From: UBA946 sp031550725
Lineage (GTDB): Bacteria; Bacillota; Clostridia; Oscillospirales; Ruminococcaceae
Assembly: GCA_031550725.1 (NCBI GenBank)
Contig: JAVBOH010000040.1
Span: 1-53,297 of the forward strand
DNA: 53,297 nucleotides
Direction: 5' to 3'
Shown here piece by piece: positions 40,781 through 47,986 of this stretch (position 1 is its first letter; every line of letters starts with the position of its first letter). The notes beneath the pieces are model-generated. The model was not told where the DNA came from. It did no database searches and worked only from the letters and a program-made list of their open reading frames with translations. Position numbers and translations under genes: made by a program.

Positions 40781-41163
40781 TATAAATTAACCCTCTCATC
40801 AATCTCTTTTTTTATACCTTTAAAATAATCAATTTTCCATTTCACAGCACTTTTATAATGGTTAAGTGTTTCAAGCTGCTCATTGATATATTTTTCATGC
40901 TCAGTAAGCATTTCCAGTCTGTTGTCAATCGTGCTGTCACCCTCAAGACACATTCCGATGAATTTTTTTATGTATCGCACAGGCATTCCTGTACTTCTCA
41001 AGCAGCATATAAGGTTCAGCCATTCAATATCATCGTCGCAAAACATTCTGTTTCCCGTTTCACTCCGCTTTACATATGGAAGTAACCCTTCAGTTTCGTA
41101 ATATCTGATTGTCGGTATTGTAAGTCCTGTTTTTTGTGAGGCATCCTTTATTGTATAAGACAT
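40780..41163 (-). CDS. MerR-family transcriptional regulator
   Basis: A 127-residue regulator: winged-helix MerR DNA-binding domain at 1-70 (YTIKDASQKTGLTIPTIRYY ... ETEGLLP ... GNRMFCDDDIEWL) and a dimerising coiled coil (LTEHEKYINEQLETLNHYKS). There is no C-terminal ligand domain and no metal-site cysteine pair in the coil region; this fits the small AdhR/NmlR-like group that responds to aldehydes or other electrophiles, but the effector is unknown. Coupled to the ECF S gene. Confidence 0.9.
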   Translation of the reverse strand: MSYTIKDASQKTGLTIPTIRYYETEGLLPYVKRSETGNRMFCDDDIEWLNLICCLRSTGMPVRYIKKFIGMCLEGDSTIDNRLEMLTEHEKYINEQLETLNHYKSAVKWKIDYFKGIKKEIDERVNL

Positions 41164-41251
41164 TTAAACACTCCTCTCATCGTCTTTATTCAATAAATAT
41201 TTAATCAGATTGGGGCACTTTTCTATACATTAAATATGACCCTATACTTAG

Positions 41252-41280
41252 TTTATATCCTAAAGTGCACTTGATGTCAA
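41252..41280 (-). promoter_or_regulatory. Promoter of merR-ecfS with possible operator
   Basis: Minus strand TTGACA, 17-base spacer, TATAAA. An imperfect dyad ACTTAG/CTAAAGT spans the -10 and spacer, where MerR-type regulators bind. Confidence 0.5.
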
Positions 41281-41505
41281 TAAGTTTAAGTATTTTATTT
41301 TTTGTTTTGTAGGATTTTATGTTTTTAGTGCAGCTTTTTAGAAATTTTGCACAAATAATATTTGTTTACAATAGCCTTGGTTTATCGAGATAAAATATTA
41401 AATAATATTGTGATGCATATAAAATATATGTTAATTTGTTGAATTTGTGTCTAGATTTCGTTAAATGTCCCACATGATATTAAACATATTTGTACAAAAT
41501 AGTAG

Positions 41506-41534
41506 TTGACACTTTGGTAATTATGTATTAAAAT
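41506..41534 (+). promoter_or_regulatory. Promoter of the second surface protein gene
   Basis: TTGACA, 17-base spacer, TAAAAT. Confidence 0.7.
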
Positions 41535-41601
41535 ATATATTAAGTAATCAAGGGTGAAAAGGATTACAAAAGTATATTTTATTTTATAGGAGAGATTTAT
41601 A

Positions 41602-42408
41602 ATGAAGAAATCAAAAATCATATCATCAATTGTTGCTGCTGCTTTAGCACTAACAAACCTAGCGGTAATGAACGTTTCCGCTGAAGAAGTTAACCTTGAC
41701 GGTACATACCACGCTTACATCGGCGTTCAGTCTGCAAGCTATACTTTCAGAAATGCTTATGATGACGCAACTTATGGCTACGGTACTGTAACTGATGACG
41801 GCGTTGCTTGTTTTGATCAGCTTACTGGCTGGGAGCCAGGCAATGTAAGAATTGACAAGCCAACAACATTTGTTGATACTGAAATTGCTGGTAATGGTAC
41901 ATATACAGTTTCAATGTCTGACTTTGACTTTGGTGATGATGAATCATTCAACCTGTTGTTCGTTTCAACAGATATCCCTGTAAATGATACTATCAAGATT
42001 ACAAACGTTAAGGCTAAAATGGATGGCAGCACAAAGTATTCCTTTGATGAAGCTTTCATGGATCCTGATGCGACTATTATGATGAAGTGGCTAGTTCTTA
42101 ACCAGTGGAACACTGAGCTTACTGAAATGAACGCTGATTCATTCTATGTAATGCCAACAAATTCAATTGAAATTGAATTTACAGTAGCTGGCTTTAACTA
42201 TGACAAGGCTGCTGACGAGCCAGAGGAAGTTATAACTGAGACTGTTACTGAAGCTGCTGCTGACGATGCTGCTCCTGCTGCTGATACATCTGCTGCTGAT
42301 ACAGCTACTGATTCAGAATCAAGCAGCCCTGTTCTTATGATAGTTATTATTGCAGCTGCAGTTGTAGTTGTTGCTGTTGTTATTGTTGTTGTTAAGAAAA
42401 AATCCTAA
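41602..42408 (+). CDS. Surface-anchored protein of unknown function
   Basis: A 268-residue exported protein: signal peptide (cleavage near VSAEEV), a beta-rich domain of about 170 residues (HAYIGVQSASYTFRNAYDDA, DFDFGDDESFNLLFVSTDIP, MKWLVLNQWN), an Ala/Thr/Asp-rich linker and a C-terminal membrane segment (LMIVIIAAAVVVVAVVIVVV) with a KKKS tail. I do not know a named domain. Similar proteins, as I recall, sit beside carbohydrate ABC importers in gut Firmicutes, and here the importer genes start 180 bases downstream behind a terminator and their own promoter. AGGAGAG precedes the ATG. A role in holding sugars near the transporter is a guess. Confidence 0.75.
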   Translation: MKKSKIISSIVAAALALTNLAVMNVSAEEVNLDGTYHAYIGVQSASYTFRNAYDDATYGYGTVTDDGVACFDQLTGWEPGNVRIDKPTTFVDTEIAGNGTYTVSMSDFDFGDDESFNLLFVSTDIPVNDTIKITNVKAKMDGSTKYSFDEAFMDPDATIMMKWLVLNQWNTELTEMNADSFYVMPTNSIEIEFTVAGFNYDKAADEPEEVITETVTEAAADDAAPAADTSAADTATDSESSSPVLMIVIIAAAVVVVAVVIVVVKKKS

Positions 42409-42460
42409 TGAAAAGAATATATTCTGATATTTAGACTATTTAACTGATCAGATTTAATTT

Positions 42461-42499
42461 AAGACTGCTGTTTCGCCAAGTTATTTGGGCAGCAGTCTT
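42461..42499 (+). terminator. Intrinsic terminator
   Basis: AAGACTGCTG pairs with CAGCAGTCTT, inner CCAA/TTGG, then ATTTTG. Confidence 0.8.
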
Positions 42500-42502
42500 A
42501 TT

Positions 42503-42530
42503 TTGATATATGGTATATTTTAGATAATAT
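42503..42530 (+). promoter_or_regulatory. Possible promoter of the ABC importer operon
   Basis: TTGATA, 16-base spacer, TAATAT, 55 bases before the first gene. Confidence 0.4.
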
Positions 42531-42585
42531 TTTCAGATTACTTTTAATAAAGATTAAATACTTTTCAGAAAGGATGGATTACTAA

Positions 42586-44094
42586 ATGGCGGCTGATATT
42601 ATTAATACAGAACAAGTTATAAAAGTTTCAAATAAAAAATCTGCTGCACCGCAGAAATCTTTGCGTGAAAATATCGCAGATAAGATTTACTGGGTGTTTC
42701 GTTGTGCGATAATATTTAATATTATAGCTTTGTTTTTTCCTCAGCTAAACCCTGCTAGAATCAGTGAAATGATTAATAAAAACCTTTCACTTTTTTCATG
42801 TGGTGTTTCTTACTCTAAGATGGTTAACAACTGCGGCAGAGCGTTTAAAATGGGTTGGGTTAGTGAATCCAGCTTTAAAATGCTTACTGTATTCAGTATT
42901 GTTATTATTGTTGGTGTTTTGCTTTGTGCGGCTGGCGGATGTATGTCACTTGGAAATAATAAGCTGAAAAAAAGAGGTTTACTGTTTTCTCTTGGCGGCG
43001 GTGTTGTTGAGCTTATCGCTTTACTCGGTTTGGTTAATATTCATTCGGAAATTTCCAGGTCAGAAAAGCTTGATAAGGTTTTACCTGTTTTCCCATCTGC
43101 GATTTATATTTATCTAGTCATTGCAGGATTGATGATTTTGTTGTCAGTTACCGTATTTTTCCTTATTCCTGCAACAAAAGCAGGTGATAAGATTGAAATT
43201 GAACCAAAATTTCAGCTTTTCCTTATGATGCTCCCAATCATTGCTTTGGCATTTGTATTCAGTTACTTGCCATTGTTTGGCTGGAGATATGCATTCTTTG
43301 ATTATAAATCAGGCGAAACCTTATCAATGGATAAATTCGTTGGATTTAAATGGTTTACACAGCTTTTCCAGAATGATGCTACTAAAAAGGATATCGTTCT
43401 TGTTTTGAAAAATACACTCGGTATGAGTGGTCTTGGTATTCTTACAAGCTGGGTTCCTTTGGCTTTTGCTGTATTCCTTTCTGAAATTAAAAATATGAGA
43501 TTCAGAAGATTTGTTCAGACTTTTACTACAATCCCTAACTTCATAAGCTGGGTTCTTGTTTATGCAATTGCTCTTGCAATTTTCTCAACAGACGGTTTTA
43601 TCAATACTATGATAAACAGTGTGAGCGACACTTCTGTTGCTACAAACTATCTGATGAGCAAAGATTATATGTGGTTTAAGATGCTTGCATGGGGTATGTG
43701 GAAAGGTCTTGGATGGAGCGCAATTATCTATATTGCTGCCATTTCCGGTATTGACCAGAGTCTTTATGAAGCTGCTACTGTTGATGGTGCAGGTCGTTTT
43801 GCAAAGATGTGGTATATCACACTTCCTGACCTTGTTCCGACATACTGCGTTCTTTTACTTATGTCAATTGCGAATATCCTTTCAAACGGTATGGAGCAAT
43901 ATCTTGTTTTCTCAAACGCTATGAATCGTGAATATATTCAGGTTCTTGACCTTTATGTTTATAACCTCGGTATCGGAAGCGGTCTTATTCCTCTTTCCAC
44001 AGTTATAGGTATGGTTAAGTCTGTTATCAGTATAATTCTTCTGTTCAGCGCAAATGGCATTTCAAAAGCCATTCGTGGACAGAGTATTGTATAA
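42586..44094 (+). CDS. Sugar ABC permease, LplB type, with extra N-terminal membrane domain
   Basis: A permease of the LplB/YteP group that imports complex oligosaccharides. The EAA loop that contacts the ATPase is intact (SLYEAATVDGAGRFAKMWYI). It has 502 residues where the family normally has about 300: the first 200 residues add four predicted membrane segments (around 37-55, 103-120, 130-148 and 172-195) before the standard permease starts near 205 (FQLFLMMLPIIALAFVFSYL). The extension is in frame, with no sign of a separate gene. AGAAAGGATGG precedes the ATG. First of a four-gene operon. Confidence 0.87.
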   Translation: MAADIINTEQVIKVSNKKSAAPQKSLRENIADKIYWVFRCAIIFNIIALFFPQLNPARISEMINKNLSLFSCGVSYSKMVNNCGRAFKMGWVSESSFKMLTVFSIVIIVGVLLCAAGGCMSLGNNKLKKRGLLFSLGGGVVELIALLGLVNIHSEISRSEKLDKVLPVFPSAIYIYLVIAGLMILLSVTVFFLIPATKAGDKIEIEPKFQLFLMMLPIIALAFVFSYLPLFGWRYAFFDYKSGETLSMDKFVGFKWFTQLFQNDATKKDIVLVLKNTLGMSGLGILTSWVPLAFAVFLSEIKNMRFRRFVQTFTTIPNFISWVLVYAIALAIFSTDGFINTMINSVSDTSVATNYLMSKDYMWFKMLAWGMWKGLGWSAIIYIAAISGIDQSLYEAATVDGAGRFAKMWYITLPDLVPTYCVLLLMSIANILSNGMEQYLVFSNAMNREYIQVLDLYVYNLGIGSGLIPLSTVIGMVKSVISIILLFSANGISKAIRGQSIV

Positions 44095-44108
44095 AGGGGG
44101 GTTAAGAT

Positions 44109-45080
44109 ATGGCTCAACAAATAAAAATGACACGTGCTGAAAAAGCTGCCGAAAAGAAATATTTCAAGACACATAAGCAAAAAACTAAGCTTAGCGGCGG
44201 TGATATTATATTTCATATCATAAACTATGCATTTTTTGCTATATTTACAATTAGCTGTATTTTTCCTTTCTATTATATTTTTATCAATACTATTTCCAGC
44301 AACGAGCTTGTTGCTAAGGGTGCAATCACTTTGTGGCCGCAGCAGCTTACATTTTCAAACTATGTTTCCATGGGTAAAGTTAATGACCTTTGGAATTCTG
44401 TTTTGATTACAACTATCAGAACTGTTTTGGGTACTGCTTTGATGGTGTTTACCTCTGCTCTTGCAGGATACCTTGTTACTAAAAATGAGATGTGGCACAA
44501 GAAGTTCTGGTACCGCTTTCTCGTTATCACAATGTATTTCAATGCGGGTCTTATTCCTTGGTATTTAAATATGTCAATGCTAGGACTTACCGATACATTT
44601 GCAGCTTACATAATCCCATCAATCGTTGCACCTTACAACATTATCCTTGTTAAGACTTATGTTGAATCAATTCCTGCTGAAATTGAGGAAAGTGCTTTTA
44701 TGGACGGTGCTAGCTACTGGATGATTTTCCGTAAAATTATATGGCCTCTGAGTAAACCTATTCTAGCTACAATTGCTATATTTGGTGCTGTTGGCCATTG
44801 GAACTCACTTCAGGACTCACTTATCCTAAATGCAAACTCGCCTAATCTATACACATTGCAGCACAGATTATATGTATACTTAAATCAAAGTTCAAACCTT
44901 GGTGCACTTGTAGCATCGGGTACAAGTGGCTCGGATTCCACTGTTCTTGCAGGACAGATGAATACAAAGATTATACAATATACAATCTCAATGGTTACAA
45001 TTATCCCTATTTTATGCGTATATCCATTCATGCAGAGATACTTCGAAAAGGGTCTTATGCTTGGTGCGGTTAAGGGTTAA
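44109..45080 (+). CDS. Sugar ABC permease, LplC/YtcP type
   Basis: The second permease subunit, 323 residues with six membrane segments after a basic cytoplasmic N-terminus. EAA loop: EIEESAFMDGASYWMIFRKI. The signature ISSNELVAKGAITLWPQQLT in the first periplasmic loop is typical of the LplC group. It starts 14 bases after the first permease with AAAGGGGGG. Pairs with it to form the channel. Confidence 0.92.
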   Translation: MAQQIKMTRAEKAAEKKYFKTHKQKTKLSGGDIIFHIINYAFFAIFTISCIFPFYYIFINTISSNELVAKGAITLWPQQLTFSNYVSMGKVNDLWNSVLITTIRTVLGTALMVFTSALAGYLVTKNEMWHKKFWYRFLVITMYFNAGLIPWYLNMSMLGLTDTFAAYIIPSIVAPYNIILVKTYVESIPAEIEESAFMDGASYWMIFRKIIWPLSKPILATIAIFGAVGHWNSLQDSLILNANSPNLYTLQHRLYVYLNQSSNLGALVASGTSGSDSTVLAGQMNTKIIQYTISMVTIIPILCVYPFMQRYFEKGLMLGAVKG

Positions 45081-45138
45081 TGTGTTAAGGGTTAAATTTT
45101 GTTTGATTAAAATTAAAAATATATTTAGGAGGAAATTT

Positions 45139-46854
45139 ATGAAATTAAAGAAACTTGCTGCCGGCTTGACTGCAGCCGTAATGATGACTTCAATTGCTGG
45201 CTGTTCAAATGATTCAAGCAGCGGCGGTACTGCAAAAACTAAGGACAATGGTCCAATTCAGTTAACCTGTTACAGTCAGCTCGCTAACTCCGCTGGAGAA
45301 CTAACAGGCTGGTTTGCTGAGGTGCTTAAACGTGAATTTAATGTTGTTATGACTATTATTCCTGATTCAGACGGTATGTTTGATACTCGTATGGAATCTG
45401 GAAATCTTGGTGACTTGGTTATTTTTGGTTCAAATGGAAGCCAGTATCAGCGTGCTGCTAAAGAGGGCATGCTTTTTGACTGGAATGAAGATGATATTTT
45501 GACTGAATATGGTGCATATATCAAGGAAAACATGACATATGCTCTTGAAAACAACCGTGAGCTTAATAAAGCTACTGTTGATAAAGATACAGTTTTCGGT
45601 ATCGGACACAACATCGCTTATTCTCCTGAGGATCATGAGGCATTCTTCTATACCTGGGATATTCGCTGGGATTTGTACAAGGAGCTTGGCTATCCTGAAA
45701 TCAAGGATTTGAATGACCTTAAAACAGTTATGGCTCAGATGAAGGAAATTTCTCCTAAGGATGAAAACGGCAACGAAACTTATGCAGTTTCCCTATGGCC
45801 AGACTGGGATGGCTCAATGGTTATGTATGTTAAAGCATTTGCTACTGCATACTGGGGTTATGATGAGTTAGGTTTTGGCGTTTATGATGTAGATAATGGT
45901 AAGTTCCATTATGCACTTGAAGAAAATGGGCCATACCTCCAGAGCTTGAAGTTTTTTAACGATTTGTTCCAGGCTGGTCTTGTTGACCCTAACTCGATGA
46001 CACAGACATACAGCGAGATGACTGAAAAGACACTTGCTGGCGGTACATTCTTCTCTATCTTTAATTATTCCGGAAGTGAAGTTTACAATACTGAAGAACA
46101 TAAGGCTGCAAATAAGATAATGGCAACTCTAACTCCAACAGATGCAACTCCTCTATGTTATGGTATGAATGTTAAGGGTGGTAACAGAATATGGACAATC
46201 GGTGCAAATTCTGAATATCCTGAGCTTGTTATGGAAATTATCAACTATCTTGCTACTCCAGAGGGTTATATGACTTATAACTATGGTCCTAAGGACCTTT
46301 GCTGGTACTATGATGAAAACATGAACTGCTGTTTGACTGAACTTGGCGAATCTGCTAAGATCAACAGAAAAGAAACAATGATGCCTGAAGAATGGGGCGG
46401 CGGTAGCTTTAACGACGGTACTTTCCAGGCTAATAACACAACATGGTCACTTGATGCTCCAAACCTTGAGTCTAACGGTGAAACATTTAATGCAAACAAT
46501 TGGAAGAGCAGACGTACTGGTGCATCCTGCGATATTCTTCAGGACTGGATGGATAAGTTCGGCGTTTACAATTCTGAGGAATATTTGAATACAAAACCTT
46601 ACAAGATTGCTTTGGCAACAGGTTATGCTGAGTCAAGCCGTTCTGATGAACTTGAAATCATCTGGGAGCAGATTAAGAAATGTATCGTTAACTATTCATG
46701 GCAGGCAATTTATGCTAAGGATGAAGCTGAATTTGATAAGATTGTTGCTGAAATGATTCAGAAATGTTCAGAATACGATCCAAATGGCGAGTGTCTTGCT
46801 TGGTGTGAGAGCGAAGCTGCAATCAGATGCGCTTTAGAGGACGAAGTTAGATAA
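45139..46854 (+). CDS. Extracellular solute-binding lipoprotein for oligosaccharides
   Basis: A 571-residue lipoprotein (lipobox SIAGC, Cys about residue 22) of the large binding-protein type found with LplB/LplC permeases. GWFAEVLKREFNVVMTIIPD at the start of the mature domain and the aromatic-rich EHEAFFYTWDIRWDLYKELG-type region (here DHEAFFYTWDIRWD) fit a sugar-binding cleft. I start at the ATG at 45139, 6 bases after AGGAGGA; an in-frame ATG at 45061 overlaps the permease gene. Likely ligand is an oligosaccharide or uronate-containing glycan; the exact sugar is unknown. Confidence 0.9.
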   Translation: MKLKKLAAGLTAAVMMTSIAGCSNDSSSGGTAKTKDNGPIQLTCYSQLANSAGELTGWFAEVLKREFNVVMTIIPDSDGMFDTRMESGNLGDLVIFGSNGSQYQRAAKEGMLFDWNEDDILTEYGAYIKENMTYALENNRELNKATVDKDTVFGIGHNIAYSPEDHEAFFYTWDIRWDLYKELGYPEIKDLNDLKTVMAQMKEISPKDENGNETYAVSLWPDWDGSMVMYVKAFATAYWGYDELGFGVYDVDNGKFHYALEENGPYLQSLKFFNDLFQAGLVDPNSMTQTYSEMTEKTLAGGTFFSIFNYSGSEVYNTEEHKAANKIMATLTPTDATPLCYGMNVKGGNRIWTIGANSEYPELVMEIINYLATPEGYMTYNYGPKDLCWYYDENMNCCLTELGESAKINRKETMMPEEWGGGSFNDGTFQANNTTWSLDAPNLESNGETFNANNWKSRRTGASCDILQDWMDKFGVYNSEEYLNTKPYKIALATGYAESSRSDELEIIWEQIKKCIVNYSWQAIYAKDEAEFDKIVAEMIQKCSEYDPNGECLAWCESEAAIRCALEDEVR

Positions 46855-46892
46855 ATAATTAATTATATTAATTAATGTAAACAACTAAAAGA

Positions 46893-46934
46893 GGGGGATA
46901 TCGGTTTAAACATATGTATTTAAGCCGATACCCC
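46893..46934 (+). terminator. Hairpin after the binding protein gene
   Basis: GGGGGATATCGGTTTAAA pairs with TTTAAGCCGATACCCC (one bulge), followed by TGATTTT. Partial termination or mRNA protection would favour high binding-protein output relative to the last gene. Confidence 0.6.
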
Positions 46935-46941
46935 TGATTTT

Positions 46942-46998
46942 ATAATTTATAATGCATAATTCATAGTGAACAGTTATGAATTATGCATTATAAATTAT
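46942..46998. repeat. Perfect 24-base palindrome arms
   Basis: Arms 46942-46965 and 46975-46998 are perfect reverse complements around a 9-base loop (GTGAACAGT). The AT-only motif ATAATGCATAATTCAT resembles MITE-type junk common in clostridia. It lies between the binding-protein and DUF624 genes. Confidence 0.65.
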
Positions 46999-47023
46999 GA
47001 ATTAAACAAGGGTGGTTAATTAT

Positions 47024-47662
47024 ATGGCGAAGTTTTTTAGTACTGACAGTCATTTTTACAAATTTATGAGCAGGCTTACTGATGTTTTTAAACTGAATTT
47101 TCTTTGGCTGCTTTGCAGTCTGCCGATTGTTACTATCGGTGCATCAACAATAGCAGCTTTCTCTGTTACGCTTAAAATGGTTGATGATAATGAGGGCTAT
47201 ATTGCAAAAGATTTTTTTAAGGCTTTCAAGGCTAACCTGAAACAAGGTATTGTTATGAGCTTTGTTTCTATTCTTTGTGCTTGGGTTATCTATCTCGATT
47301 TTCAGATTTATAGAGCTGTGGAAACTAACGGATGGTTATATTTGGCTATTGGCGTTGTAACGACTTATATTTTTGCTTTTTCTATGCTTTATGTATACCC
47401 ACTTCTAGCAAGATACGAAAATACTATTTTTAATACCCTTAAAAATTCTTTCCGTATTAGTATGAAATATTTCTTCAGATCGATTTTTATTTTTCTTGTT
47501 GTTGCTCTTGAAATTGCTATTATTTTCTGGACTAATACCACGCTTTTTATTGGTGCATTAATTGGACCTGCTTGTATAATCCTTACTATCAGTGGTCCTG
47601 CCATGGCTATATTCCGATTGATTGACAAGGCATCTTTAAGTGGGGAAGAGGAAGAAGTATAA
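47024..47662 (+). CDS. DUF624 (YesL-type) membrane protein
   Basis: A 212-residue protein with about five membrane segments (LNFLWLLCSLPIVTIGASTI early on is the hallmark, then four more). YesL-type proteins accompany oligosaccharide ABC importers of the LplA/B/C group; their function is not established. Start is the ATG at 47024, 8 bases after AAGGGTGG; a GTG at 47012 overlaps that site. Last gene of the importer operon. Confidence 0.88.
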   Translation: MAKFFSTDSHFYKFMSRLTDVFKLNFLWLLCSLPIVTIGASTIAAFSVTLKMVDDNEGYIAKDFFKAFKANLKQGIVMSFVSILCAWVIYLDFQIYRAVETNGWLYLAIGVVTTYIFAFSMLYVYPLLARYENTIFNTLKNSFRISMKYFFRSIFIFLVVALEIAIIFWTNTTLFIGALIGPACIILTISGPAMAIFRLIDKASLSGEEEEV

Positions 47663-47721
47663 CATTTGTACTACATTATCGTTTAATTCGATAAAAAATC
47701 GTTAAACTTTGTTAATATCTA

Positions 47722-47748
47722 TAAAGTTTCTTAACTTGCTGCCGATAA
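47722..47748 (+). promoter_or_regulatory. Sigma-28 (FliA/SigD) promoter of the flagellin gene
   Basis: TAAAGTTT, 11-base spacer, GCCGATAA: identical to the FliA consensus at every defined base. Predicted start point near 47755. Confidence 0.9.
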
Positions 47749-47873
47749 TTAATATAGGTGTATTAATTTACTGTGGTAAATTGCTCAAATGTCTGACATT
47801 TGAGTTTCGATATAATTATTATTTTAGTACCAATCCTTCGATAAAACATTTATATATGTTTTTTAGTGGTTGG

Positions 47874-47897
47874 TATAGTTGTTTAACTTTAAAACAA
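47874..47897 (+). repeat. Family-A half-element remnant
   Basis: TATAGTTGTTTAACTTTAAAACAA differs by about three bases from the left arm of hairpin 4 in the 31.6 kb copy (TATAGTCGATT... followed by AACTTTAAAACAA). No matching right arm is present. Confidence 0.4.
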
Positions 47898-47986
47898 CGA
47901 TGTTTTTCAATGTACTACTTGATTGACGTCTGTATTTGAATTATTCAGCATACATTAGATAACATTATATTTGAGGTGGTTATTGA

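Larger units (their letters stand above)
41164..41601. other. Divergent intergenic region
   Basis: 438 AT-rich bases between the MerR gene and the surface-protein gene. It carries one promoter for each direction (41252-41280 minus, 41506-41534 plus). No ORF, repeat or RNA motif otherwise seen. Confidence 0.5.
47663..47986. other. Flagellin leader region
   Basis: 324 bases with the sigma-28 promoter (47722-47748), a short perfect hairpin CTCAAATGTC/GACATTTGAG (about 47788-47808), and the family-A remnant at 47874-47897. The transcript leader would be about 230 bases, unusually long for a flagellin gene. Confidence 0.55.

Noticed and set aside
47709..47939. 76-residue plus-strand frame upstream of flagellin
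   Set aside because: It starts before the sigma-28 promoter and runs through it; no ribosome site.
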